From the NCBI GenBank assembly GCA_016184455.1, contig JACPCS010000137.1, positions 1 to 41,520 of the forward strand: a stretch of DNA of 41,520 nucleotides. Reading direction: 5' to 3'. The number at the start of each line of letters is the position of its first letter. The first letter of the stretch is position 1. The DNA comes from Acidobacteriota bacterium (GTDB taxonomy: Bacteria > Acidobacteriota > Vicinamibacteria > Vicinamibacterales > UBA2999). The translations under genes were made by a program, and so were the position numbers. Below, in pieces: positions 8,475 through 16,283 of the stretch. The notes under the pieces were generated by a model. It was not told where the DNA came from. It ran no database searches and saw nothing but the letters and a program-made list of their open reading frames with translations.

Positions 8475-9163
8475 TACTCCTCGGGGGCCGCGGGTTCAGG
8501 TGCCGGAGCCGTGGGACGCGATGTCGAGCGCCGCGATCGCCGCCGTCGGCGTGAGAAGACACGCGACACCCGCTCGAGCGCCTCGGCAGCGCGCTCGAGG
8601 CCTGCCGCAATCTGATCGGCGTCGGTCCACGCGGCGGGGTCGAGGCGTTCGGCCAGAGCGGTGAGCGCTTCACGGCGCACGGGATCGGACGTGCGCACGG
8701 GAATGCGTTCGCGCACGATCGGGTACCAGTGCGCGAGAAACGCCATCTGTTCGTCAGGCGTTGCGCCCTCGATGGCCGCTGGGATCGAAGGCCGCGCGGG
8801 GGCGGGCGGCGCCGCGGCCGCGGCCGCGACCGGTTCCGCCGGAGCGCCTTGCGGCTGCGCCGGCTGGCCTTCGGCCGTCGCGGCCTCCGCCGTGCGCCGC
8901 TTCCGGCGCCGCGGCTCCGGCACGCTCTCAATCAGCTGCCGGTTCGCGAGCATCGCGTTCCAGTCGAAAGAGATTGCGGGAAACAGCGACTCGATGTCGC
9001 GCAGGACCTCGGGCTCGAGCGGCTCACGGCCGACGCGAGCGCCGCCTGGCGTGCGGAACACGTACAGGATGCGCGATCGCTGGCGGTTGCCCTCGCGGAA
9101 CCAGTGCATCAGGTACGTCGTCTCGTACCCGCGCTTGTCGCGGACGACGCGAAGGAACGGCAC
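8474..9163 (-). CDS. Hypothetical protein with Ala/Pro-rich linker
   Basis: 229 residues, family not recognised. A compact N-terminal part of about 85 residues (MPFLRVVRDKRGYETTYLMHW, then SRILYVFRTPGG) looks folded and is followed by an Ala/Pro/Gln-rich linker (about 95-135), a helical part (DEQMAFLAHWYPIVRERIP) and a very basic Arg/Ser tail. It lies between two genes on the same strand with 3-bp and overlapping junctions, so it belongs to their operon. The basic tail could bind nucleic acid, but there is no specific evidence. The start ATG 9163 is the first in the frame after the upstream gene's stop. Confidence 0.7.
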   Translation of the reverse strand: MPFLRVVRDKRGYETTYLMHWFREGNRQRSRILYVFRTPGGARVGREPLEPEVLRDIESLFPAISFDWNAMLANRQLIESVPEPRRRKRRTAEAATAEGQPAQPQGAPAEPVAAAAAAPPAPARPSIPAAIEGATPDEQMAFLAHWYPIVRERIPVRTSDPVRREALTALAERLDPAAWTDADQIAAGLERAAEALERVSRVFSRRRRRSRRSTSRPTAPAPEPAAPEE

Positions 9164-9166
9164 GGA

Positions 9167-9793
9167 TTACTTGCGTTTCTGCCTGGACGGGCGCGAGGCG
9201 CCGCGGCGAGCGCCGGCCGCGCGCGTGCCGCCCTTCTTCGCGGCCTTTCCCCGCGGCGTCGACACGGAGGTGCGACGTGGGCGACTCACGCGCGATCGGG
9301 CGGCGGCTCCAGCGCGTGCGGCCGGCCGCGGACGAGCGGCGGCCCGCGCCTTCTCCTCCGCGCCACGCGACGACCGTTGCACGAGCGTGAATCGAACCTG
9401 GTCACCAATGGCGTGGTACGCCCAGAGCTCGGCAACCGGAATCTGCAGATCCGCGCAGAGCCGTTTCGCCACGTCAATGCTGATCGCCGGAACGTAGAGA
9501 TGGAGCGGCACCCGCTGGCGGGCGAACGTCGCCCACTGCGACATCGCCTCGAGGTTGTTCACGGACTCGGCCGTTTCGACCTCGACGACCCCCCTGAGCT
9601 TGCGCCCGCGCTCCTGCGACTGCAGCACGAGGTCGGGATACCAGGGCGACTGCCCGACCGTGATGGGCGCCGTCTGCTCGCTGCCGGGATTGATGGCGAC
9701 GTCGAACCTTCTCCTATATTTCGCCTGCAGCAGGCGAATGACCCGGTCGTGCTCGAGCTGCTCCCGAACGGGTCGCAGGAGAATGGGACTCAA
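9167..9793 (-). CDS. Hypothetical protein with basic C-terminal tail
   Basis: About 208 residues, family not named with confidence. The core (AKYRRRFDVAINPG, WYPDLVLQSQERGRKLRGVVEVET, then LHLYVPAISIDVAKRLC) has the look of a small restriction-endonuclease-like or VRR-type fold: an Asp followed by an E-V-E strand in PDLVL..GVVEVET. That is inference. The last 70 residues are a Lys/Arg/Ala-rich tail like histone H1 tails. I chose TTG 9793 because a GGAGG box sits just before it and the segment further upstream is low-complexity. It heads the operon with the next two leftward genes. Confidence 0.65.
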   Translation of the reverse strand: MSPILLRPVREQLEHDRVIRLLQAKYRRRFDVAINPGSEQTAPITVGQSPWYPDLVLQSQERGRKLRGVVEVETAESVNNLEAMSQWATFARQRVPLHLYVPAISIDVAKRLCADLQIPVAELWAYHAIGDQVRFTLVQRSSRGAEEKARAAARPRPAARAGAAARSRVSRPRRTSVSTPRGKAAKKGGTRAAGARRGASRPSRQKRK

Positions 9794-9917
9794 CGGGACC
9801 TCCGAAATCGGCGCAAACCGGGTGAATATAGCACGGCACCCGGCGCCGCACGCGCCGGATGCCGTCGTGGGTGCCGCGTGCCTTGACCGAGCGATCGCGG
9901 GCGCCCCACAATGGCAC

Positions 9918-10340
9918 GTGCCCTCCGGCACCGGAACTACGGCCTCTCGTGTGCTCATCGTCGACGACGACGTGGCCGTCACGGACACATTTTCGCGGAC
10001 GCTTCGCCTCGAAGGCTACGAGGTGTGGGCAGCGCTCTCGGCCGATGAAGGGTTGAGCTTGGCGCAGACGCATCAGCCGCACGCGATCATCCTCGACCTG
10101 CGCATGCCGCTGACGAGCGGCCTGCAGTTCCTGCGCGCCATCCGCGCGATTCCCAGCTTGACGAACGTCCCGGTCGCGATCGTGACCGGCGACTACTATC
10201 TTGACGAGTTGCAGGCGTCTGAGATTCAGGCGCTCGGGGCGGAGCTGCGCTACAAGCCGCTGTGGCTCGAAGAGCTCGTGACGCTGGCGCGCGATCTGCT
10301 CAAGGGTCCGTCGCCTCCGTGGTCACCTCCCGATTCCTGA
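9918..10340 (+). CDS. Single-domain response regulator (VTGDY type)
   Basis: A receiver domain without output domain. It shows RVLIVDDDVAV (acidic pocket), IILDLRMPLTSG with the phospho-acceptor Asp, VAIVTGDYYLDE as the switch Thr region, and YKPLWLEELV with the conserved Lys. Start is uncertain: GTG 9918 and GTG 9951 are both possible and the frame is open further upstream. It overlaps hemE by 22 bp. Its second half is notably similar to the receiver at 29153-29569 (VTGDYxxDE, LGA, KPLWxEEL), more than receivers usually share. Signalling partner unknown. Confidence 0.85.
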   Translation: MPSGTGTTASRVLIVDDDVAVTDTFSRTLRLEGYEVWAALSADEGLSLAQTHQPHAIILDLRMPLTSGLQFLRAIRAIPSLTNVPVAIVTGDYYLDELQASEIQALGAELRYKPLWLEELVTLARDLLKGPSPPWSPPDS

Positions 10341-11353
10341 AAGCGTGCCGGCGCGAGCCGGTGGATGCGACGCCGGTCTGGTTCATGCGCCAGGCGGGGC
10401 GCTACATGGCCGAGTACCGCGCGCTGCGCGAGCGGCACTCGCTGCTCGAGATCTGCCGGACGCCGGATCTGGCGACCGAGGTCACGCTGCAGCCGATTCG
10501 CCGCGTCGAGGTCGACGCCGCGATTCTCTTCTCGGACCTGCTGCTGCCGCTCGAGCCGATGGGCCTGCCGTTCGACTTCGTCAAAGGCGAGGGCCCGCAG
10601 CTCGAGCGCCCGATCGATCGACCGGCCGATGTCGATCGGCTGCGCGACGTCGAGCCGCGCGAGGCGCTCGCGCACGTCCTCGACGCGATTGCGCTGATTC
10701 AGCGGGAGCTCGCGGGGCGCGTCCCGCTCATCGGATTCGCGGGCGCGCCGTTCACGCTCGCCTCCTATGCGATCGAGGGCGGCCATTCCAGCAACTTCGC
10801 GCGGACCAAGGCGTTCATGTACGGCCACCCGGACGGGTGGCACCGCCTCTGCGAGCGGCTGGCGGCGGTGGTGGCCGACTATCTCGCCGCGCAGATCGAG
10901 GCGGGCATCGACGCGGTGCAGCTGTTCGATTCCTGGGTCGGCGTCCTTGGCCCGGCCGACTACCGCGAGTTCGCGTTGCCGCATACTCGGCGCATCTTCG
11001 AGACGATCGGCCGGCGCGTGCCGACCATCCACTTCGGCACCGGCACCGCCGCCATTCTCCACGAACTGCGGGAGGCCGGCGGCGACGTGATCGGCGTCGA
11101 CTGGCGGATTCCGATCGACGTCGCGTGGGAGCGCATCGGCTTCGATCGCGCCGTCCAGGGCAATCTCGATCCGACGCTGCTGCTCGGTCCGACGCCGCGG
11201 ATGTTCAGCCAGGCCGATGACATCCTCTCACGCGTGGGCGGGAGACCGGGACACATCTTCAATCTCGGCCACGGCATCCTGCCGTCGACGCCGGTCGAGC
11301 ACGTCCAGATGCTCGCGCAGTACGTCCACAGCGCATCGCGACGGATGCGATGA
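10319..11353 (+). CDS. hemE: Uroporphyrinogen decarboxylase
   Basis: Decarboxylates uroporphyrinogen III to coproporphyrinogen III in haem synthesis. The start shows the signature PVWFMRQAGRYMAEYR near residue 20, then RRVEVDAAILFSDLLLPLEPMG with the catalytic Asp of the FSD segment, IGFAGAPFTLASYAIEGG near 140, and FNLGHGILPSTPVEHV near the C terminus. 344 residues is normal. GTG 10319 is preferred, with AAGGG 12-16 nt upstream; the longer frame would only overlap the receiver gene. It ends in an ATGA overlap with the next haem gene. Confidence 0.97.
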   Translation: MVTSRFLKACRREPVDATPVWFMRQAGRYMAEYRALRERHSLLEICRTPDLATEVTLQPIRRVEVDAAILFSDLLLPLEPMGLPFDFVKGEGPQLERPIDRPADVDRLRDVEPREALAHVLDAIALIQRELAGRVPLIGFAGAPFTLASYAIEGGHSSNFARTKAFMYGHPDGWHRLCERLAAVVADYLAAQIEAGIDAVQLFDSWVGVLGPADYREFALPHTRRIFETIGRRVPTIHFGTGTAAILHELREAGGDVIGVDWRIPIDVAWERIGFDRAVQGNLDPTLLLGPTPRMFSQADDILSRVGGRPGHIFNLGHGILPSTPVEHVQMLAQYVHSASRRMR

Positions 11354-12738
11354 CCGATCACGTGTTCGACACAGTCGTCATCGGCGGCGGCATCGCGGGG
11401 CTTGCGGCCGCGTACGAGCTGCGTCTGCGAGGGGTAGGCGTCCGGCTGCTCGAGGCGTCGCCGCGCGTCGGCGGCGTGATCGTCACCGAACGCGTGGACG
11501 GGTGGGTCATCGACGGCGGCCCCGATGCGTTGCTCGTCCACAAGCCGGCGGCGGTGGATCTCTGCCGCGAGCTCGGACTGGGCGATCGGCTCGTCGCGAC
11601 GCTCCATCCGCGAACGGCGTATGTCCTGCGCGAGGGACGGCTACGTCCGCTCGCTGAAGGATCGTTTATCGGTTTTCCCGTCAGCTTCACCGCGCTGGCG
11701 GTCTCACCGCTTTTCAGTTGGACAGGCAAGCTCCGCATGGCGTGCGAGATCGCGATCCCGCGCGGCGGCGCCCCCGACGAGTCGATTGCCGCATTCGTGC
11801 GCCGGCGATTCGGGGAGGAGGCGGTCGACTATCTCGCTGAGCCGCTCCTGGGGGGCATCCACGCGGGCGACGCGGAGCGGCTGTCGCTCGCCGCGCTGTT
11901 TCCGCAGCTGCGCGACGCCGAGCGCCGCGCCGGGAGCGTGCTGCGATCGCTGCGTGCCCTGCGGGTGCGGCCGTCTCCGCGCGGCGCGTTCGTGTCTTTG
12001 CCCGGCGGAATCGGGGATCTCGTGGAGGCGTTGACGGGACGGCTCGGATCGGATGTCGTGCAGACGTCGACGCGCGCCAGGGCCGTCGACCGCGCCGGCG
12101 TGTTCGCGATTGACACCGATGCGGGGACGCTGCAGGCGCGCACGGTGATCATCGGCGTGCCGGCATGGGCCGCGGCCAGCCTGCTGCGACGCCTCGACCC
12201 GCCGCTGGCACAGCTCTGCGAGGCCGTACCGTACGCATCTACGGCAACCGTGGCGCTCGGCTACCGCCGCGAGCAGATTCGACATCCGTTGAACGGCACC
12301 GGCTTCATGGCGCCGCGCGTGGAGCCCTATCCCCTGCTGGCCGCCACGTGGGTGACCTCGAAGTGGCCCGGCCGGGCGCCGGACGGTTGTGCGCTCATTC
12401 GCGGCTTCCTCGGCGGCGGCCGCGATCCCGCACGCCTCGAGCAGTCGGACGAGGCGCTCGTTGCGCTCGCGCGGCAGGCGCTGTCGGAGATTCTCGACAT
12501 CGACGGCGAGCCGCTCGTCACGCGGCTCTTCCGCTTTCCGCGGCAGAGCCCGCAGTACGAGGTGGGCCACCTCCAGCGCGTGGCCGCGATCGACGAGCGG
12601 GTGGCGCGAATTCCCGGCTTGTTCCTGACCGGGAGCGGCTTCCACGCGACGGGCATTCCCGACTGTATTGCCGACGGGCGCGGGGCCGGTGCGCGCGCGG
12701 CGGAGTGGCTGGGCGTCAAGAGCCCGAATACGCCTTGA
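11350..12738 (+). CDS. hemG: Protoporphyrinogen/coproporphyrinogen oxidase, FAD-dependent
   Basis: FAD-dependent oxidase of the HemY/PPO family, which oxidises protoporphyrinogen IX (or coproporphyrinogen III in the alternative pathway). The FAD-binding Rossmann motif VVIGGGIAGLAAAYEL is at residues 9-24, followed by RLLEASPRVGGV and DGGPDALLVHK. The C terminus has LFLTGSGFHATGIPDCIADG, the second flavin-binding segment. 462 residues is normal. The start overlaps the hemE stop as ATGA, so the two are coupled. The symbol follows common bacterial usage; hemY or cgoX would describe the same enzyme family. Confidence 0.94.
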   Translation: MTDHVFDTVVIGGGIAGLAAAYELRLRGVGVRLLEASPRVGGVIVTERVDGWVIDGGPDALLVHKPAAVDLCRELGLGDRLVATLHPRTAYVLREGRLRPLAEGSFIGFPVSFTALAVSPLFSWTGKLRMACEIAIPRGGAPDESIAAFVRRRFGEEAVDYLAEPLLGGIHAGDAERLSLAALFPQLRDAERRAGSVLRSLRALRVRPSPRGAFVSLPGGIGDLVEALTGRLGSDVVQTSTRARAVDRAGVFAIDTDAGTLQARTVIIGVPAWAAASLLRRLDPPLAQLCEAVPYASTATVALGYRREQIRHPLNGTGFMAPRVEPYPLLAATWVTSKWPGRAPDGCALIRGFLGGGRDPARLEQSDEALVALARQALSEILDIDGEPLVTRLFRFPRQSPQYEVGHLQRVAAIDERVARIPGLFLTGSGFHATGIPDCIADGRGAGARAAEWLGVKSPNTP

Positions 12739-12764
12739 ACCACGAAGCACACGAAGGGCACAAG
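12738..12764. repeat. CACGAAG-type intergenic repeat
   Basis: Right after the hemG stop lies a run of near-direct repeats (CCACGAAG, CACACGAAGG, GGCACAAG). Short repeats of this kind recur between genes in several environmental bacterial genomes; function unknown. Confidence 0.5.
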
Positions 12765-12778
12765 CGCAGCATAGCCGC

Positions 12779-12810
12779 AACCAGCCAAGGGCTTCGCCCT
12801 TGATATCCCC
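12779..12810 (+). repeat. Repeat family copy A, with terminator-like hairpin
   Basis: AACCAGCCAAGGG at 12779-12791 is identical to 25799-25811, and the whole 32 bp matches the reverse complement of 25821-25852 with only a few differences. Within it CAAGGGC (12786-12792) pairs perfectly with GCCCTTG (12796-12802) across a 3-nt loop, so it may also end the hemE-hemG transcript. It marks the left edge of the gas vesicle region. Confidence 0.65.
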
Positions 12811-13447
12811 TTACTCGTGAGGGCACGAACGTGACACTAGCACCGAGTTACAGTTCACTCGAAGAGCGGTGTTGCAGTTCTGCGACTGGTCGTCGAAGCC
12901 ATTCGCGTCCTCGCTGCGCGCCAGGAGCATGCGGGCGTGCTCGGGCGCGAACACTTCCCTCGCTGCGCTCGGCGCCCCCACCGCACAGCGCACACTTGGC
13001 GCTGGCTGCGGGCGCGCGGTTGACGCGCCCTCCGCTGCGGGCAGCCAACGGGCGCGCCCCACAGGTGATTCGCTCCGCCCGTCAGGTGCCGAATCAACCG
13101 GTTCCGTCGCCCACGAACAGACTCCGTGCGCCACTATGAATGACGGCTGCCGAATTGGGCGATGGTGAACTGATGAGTTTCGCTCGGACGACCGAAAGTT
13201 CATCACAGGGAGCGAAGCGTACTTGAAGGTCACGAAACGGGATGCAGGTTGTTCTTGACCATTGCGCCTGACCGCGAAGGAGTCGACTCAGTGTGCGATG
13301 CCGCACAGGTGTGCGCCTCCCCGTTCACATCGCAGCCTCCGCGGCGTTGCGATCTGGCGGTGACCCCACGCGCGTTTCTCGAAACCGTGACAAGGAGATC
13401 GCAGGAGACGACAGTCTCGTAATTCAACCGACACGCCCTGACAGTTT
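12811..13447. other. Gene-free stretch at the left edge of the island
   Basis: About 640 bp in which no reading frame has a convincing start, ribosome-binding site or recognisable protein. Frames on both strands are short and rich in Arg, Ser and Cys, as in untranslated high-GC DNA. No transposase, integrase or tRNA was found. It may be the remains of an insertion or deletion event beside the gas vesicle locus. Confidence 0.4.
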
Positions 13448-13463
13448 TGGCATTTCAATTGCT
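13448..13463 (+). promoter_or_regulatory. Candidate sigma-54 promoter, upstream operon
   Basis: TGGCATT, 4 nt, TTGCT: GG (13449-13450) and GC (13461-13462) are separated by exactly 10 nt as needed for the -24/-12 elements. The match to TGGCACG-N4-TTGCW has two mismatches, both in the -24 half; the -12 half is perfect. The predicted start near 13474 leaves a leader of about 250 nt before the gene at 13725. It would drive the operon carrying the sigma-54 activator itself. Confidence 0.6.
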
Positions 13464-13724
13464 CATCTGTAAGCCCGCTGCGCTCCCAGATACTGCGACG
13501 GCGTGGAGTCGCCCACACGAATCACGACAAACGTGGCCGGCAACACGGGAGAGGAGTTCACGTCTTCGATCTCCCTTCGACGAATCCTCGGTCGTACGCG
13601 GGCAGCAAGGGAATAGCCCCACTGAAGACCGACGGCCTGGCGTACTGGGGAGCCGGCGCCATGGCGGATATGGAGCGGGCGCCATAGATTGCGACGCCGT
13701 TTCCGGGTGCGCAGGGTGCCGGCC

Positions 13725-14354
13725 GTGACCGAAAAAGCCGGTCGGACGCTGATCTACGTGCCCGTTGTCCATACGCCGGCCGACTTGGGAGGGCTTGCCA
13801 CGTCGGTGCGGCGTCTTCGAGTCCGGAAGCAGGGCCGTCAAGTCTGGAGCCGGAGCGTCGATGTCGTCGAACATCTGTGGGCTGACATCCGGACCACGGT
13901 GGAAGGGTGGGCGCTGCCCTGGGAGCACGTTCGCCTCTATCAGGACGGACTTCCGGTGTGCGGGCGTGAGGAGGAGATCGTGAGGGATCTGGCCAAAGCC
14001 GGGAGCCCCAATCACCAGCTCCTCCTCGCGCTCATGAACAAGGGCGCCCGACTGATGGGGACAGAATCGCCGGAACTCCTCATCGAAGAGTATCGCCTGG
14101 CCAAGGAAGTTCTCACAGCAAGGGATGCTGAAGAAGCTGCCAGGCTTGAAGCACAGCACCGCACGCAGAGCCGCTCCCTGATCATCCAGCGCGATCGATT
14201 CATTGCCGCCCGCATCAACGAGTCGCTCCGCGCCGGTGAGACCGGCCTTCTCTTCCTGGGCGTGCTCCACGCGATGACACCGCATCTTCAGAAGGATATC
14301 CGAGTGGCCTATCCACTCTACCGGCCACGGCGCGCACGCCAGACAGCAACATGA
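13725..14354 (+). CDS. Conserved hypothetical protein, first gene of the island
   Basis: About 209 residues. I do not assign a function. Visible landmarks are LIYVPVVHTPADLGGL at the N terminus, RLYQDGLPVCG near 80, LMNKGARLMGTESPELLIEEY near 104-124, a helical segment, RDRFIAARINESL and ETGLLFLGVLHAMTPHL near 180. The two Glu/His-bearing segments (GTES and LGVLH) faintly recall TraB/Tiki-type proteins, but the resemblance is too weak to call. GTG 13725 is preferred because AGGGTG precedes it; the frame is open back to TTG 13689. It overlaps the activator gene as ATGA, so it is co-translated with a regulator. Confidence 0.7.
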   Translation: MTEKAGRTLIYVPVVHTPADLGGLATSVRRLRVRKQGRQVWSRSVDVVEHLWADIRTTVEGWALPWEHVRLYQDGLPVCGREEEIVRDLAKAGSPNHQLLLALMNKGARLMGTESPELLIEEYRLAKEVLTARDAEEAARLEAQHRTQSRSLIIQRDRFIAARINESLRAGETGLLFLGVLHAMTPHLQKDIRVAYPLYRPRRARQTAT

Positions 14355-15775
14355 CTGCTAAGACAGACTGCATCCTCATCGTCGATGACGAAGTGGCGGT
14401 GTGTGAACTGCTTTCGCGGCTCCTCCGGCGCCAGGGATTCGTATGCATCAATGCCACAGACGGACAACAAGCCCTGTCGGTCATCACACGCGAATCGGTG
14501 GACCTGATGTTGCTGGACATCAGGATGCCGGGACTTGACGGGTTTGAAGTGCTCGAGCGGGCCAGAATCGTGGATCCCGATTTGCGTGTGGTCATGGTGA
14601 CAGCGGACGGGCATGTCCCCGACGTCGTGACAGCGATGCGACACGGGGCCCATGACTACGTCGTTAAACCCTTTGCACATGCGGATGTCATTCAGTCGGT
14701 TCGCAAGGCGCTCAGCGAGCGAGACTGGCGACATCACGTTCGAGACGTTGCCACGCACAGCACAGCCGATTCGCTGGAAGACATGATGGGGTCGAGCCAG
14801 GCTGTCAAGGCGATCAGCGGGGACGCGCTGCGTGTGGCCCGCTCAGACTTCACCGTGCTGCTGCTGGGCGAAACGGGAACGGGTAAAGAGCTGGTGGCTC
14901 ACGCTATCCATCACGCGAGCGCACGCTCGCGCGGTCCGTTTGTTGCCGTGGACTGCGGGGCGATTCCTGAGACGTTGTTCGAAAGCGAGCTGTTTGGCCA
15001 CGAGAAGGGTGCTTTCACGGGAGCCGATCGGGCCAAGCCAGGCAAATTCGAGTTGGCAGCGGACGGCACGCTGTTTCTCGACGAGATCGGAAACATGCCG
15101 CTCGGCCTCCAGGCCAAGTTGCTGCGCGCGCTCCAGGAGCGCAGTGTGTGCCGGATCGGGGGGACCAAGCGCGTCCCGATCCACAGCCGGGTGCTGGCAG
15201 CCGCCAACGAAGACCTGGAGGTCGCCGTTGCCAAGGGCACGTTTCGCAAGGATCTCTTCTTTCGCCTGAACGAGTTTGTGATTCGCATCCCGCCGCTGCG
15301 GAAGCGGAGGGAAGACATTGTGTATCTGGCAAAACGGTTTCTCGACGCGACCAACCAGGAGCTCGCCAAGGCCGTGCAGGGGTTCTCGGTTCGTGCCGTG
15401 GAACAGATCCTCGCCCATGCCTGGCCGGGCAATGTGCGCCAGCTGCGCAGCGCGGTTCGTCGGGCGGTCTTGCTCGCCGACGCGACCATCGAGCAGGAAC
15501 ATCTGGGACTGCCAACAATAGAGCGGTTTTCGTCTGCCGTCGGCGTGCAACCGGAGTCCCTTCCCATCGGCGCCGTCTCGCTCAGCCAACTGGTGCGCCA
15601 GGCCACGGGCACCCTCGAACGTGCCGCCCTCGTGGAGGCACTGAGCCGGGCGGGAGGCAACAAGGCAGAGGCCGCCCGGCTTCTTCACATCGATTACAAG
15701 ACGATGTACAGCAAGTTGAAGGGGTACGGGCTCTGTGCGGCAAGCGGAGAAGGTCATGTCCAAGAAAAGATCTGA
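14351..15775 (+). CDS. NtrC-family sigma-54 activator (receiver-AAA+-Fis HTH)
   Basis: Two-component enhancer-binding protein, 474 residues. The receiver (residues 7-120) has CILIVDDEVAV, the phospho-acceptor in LMLLDIRMPG (D56) and YVVKPF. The AAA+ domain has Walker A LLGETGTGKE near 171-180, the sigma-54-contact loop GAFTGA near 220-225, Walker B GTLFLDEIGN, and the arginine-rich FRKDLFFRLN segment. A Fis-type helix-turn-helix (NKAEAARLLHIDYKTMYSKLK) ends the protein. The intact GAFTGA loop says it can open sigma-54 promoters, and candidate ones lie at 13448 and 22167. Likely phosphorylated by a kinase of this locus. It overlaps the next gene by 20 bp. Confidence 0.95.
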   Translation: MTAKTDCILIVDDEVAVCELLSRLLRRQGFVCINATDGQQALSVITRESVDLMLLDIRMPGLDGFEVLERARIVDPDLRVVMVTADGHVPDVVTAMRHGAHDYVVKPFAHADVIQSVRKALSERDWRHHVRDVATHSTADSLEDMMGSSQAVKAISGDALRVARSDFTVLLLGETGTGKELVAHAIHHASARSRGPFVAVDCGAIPETLFESELFGHEKGAFTGADRAKPGKFELAADGTLFLDEIGNMPLGLQAKLLRALQERSVCRIGGTKRVPIHSRVLAAANEDLEVAVAKGTFRKDLFFRLNEFVIRIPPLRKRREDIVYLAKRFLDATNQELAKAVQGFSVRAVEQILAHAWPGNVRQLRSAVRRAVLLADATIEQEHLGLPTIERFSSAVGVQPESLPIGAVSLSQLVRQATGTLERAALVEALSRAGGNKAEAARLLHIDYKTMYSKLKGYGLCAASGEGHVQEKI

Positions 15776-16283
15776 GGATGTCTCCCCGGCGGGCGGGTTC
15801 GATGTCGCGCTGGGAGGCATGCTGAAAGGCTTGGGAAGCCTCGTCGAAAAGCTCGGCGAGCTTGCCGAAACAGGACGCAAGCTGTCCGAGAGCGGCGAGA
15901 TTCACGGACTGGGCGGCGACAAGGGCGTCAAGGGGATGTACGGCTTCACCGTCAAGGTCGGTCTTGGCGGCGAAGGCGTCAAGGTGGAACCCTTTGGCAA
16001 CATCAAACCCGACAGGATGTCCGGGCGGCCGGTCGTTCATGAGGTCATCGAACCGGTTGTCGATGTCTTCGAGGAAGCCGATCACACGCTCGTCGTGGCG
16101 GAGATGCCGGGCATCGCCGCCGAAGACGTCCGGCTCGAGGTCACCGATGATGTGCTGACCATGACCGCCGAGCGCGGGCAGAAAAAGTATCGCAAGGAGG
16201 TGCTGCTGCCGAAGAGTTGCCCCCGCGAGAAGATGCGTCTCTCGTGTACGAACGGTGTGGTGGAGATTCGATGTGTCCCGTGA
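15756..16283 (+). CDS. Hsp20-family chaperone, GvpH-like
   Basis: Small heat-shock-type protein of 175 residues. A Gly-rich N-terminal half (LGGMLKGLGSLVEKLGELAE, then the GLGG motifs) precedes an alpha-crystallin domain from about residue 95: VVDVFEEADHTLVVAEMPGIAAEDVRLEV and the ending TNGVVEIRCVP. This layout matches GvpH-like Hsp20 proteins of gas vesicle loci, which keep the very hydrophobic GvpA soluble or aid assembly. ATG 15756 is chosen because GGAGAAGG lies just upstream. It overlaps the activator gene by 20 bp and the ATPase by 11 bp. Confidence 0.85.
   Translation: MSKKRSEDVSPAGGFDVALGGMLKGLGSLVEKLGELAETGRKLSESGEIHGLGGDKGVKGMYGFTVKVGLGGEGVKVEPFGNIKPDRMSGRPVVHEVIEPVVDVFEEADHTLVVAEMPGIAAEDVRLEVTDDVLTMTAERGQKKYRKEVLLPKSCPREKMRLSCTNGVVEIRCVP

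Noticed and set aside
12811..13440. Minus- and plus-strand open frames of 60-140 codons
   Set aside because: No ribosome-binding sites or recognisable features, and composition like random high-GC frames; listed only as a gene-free stretch.
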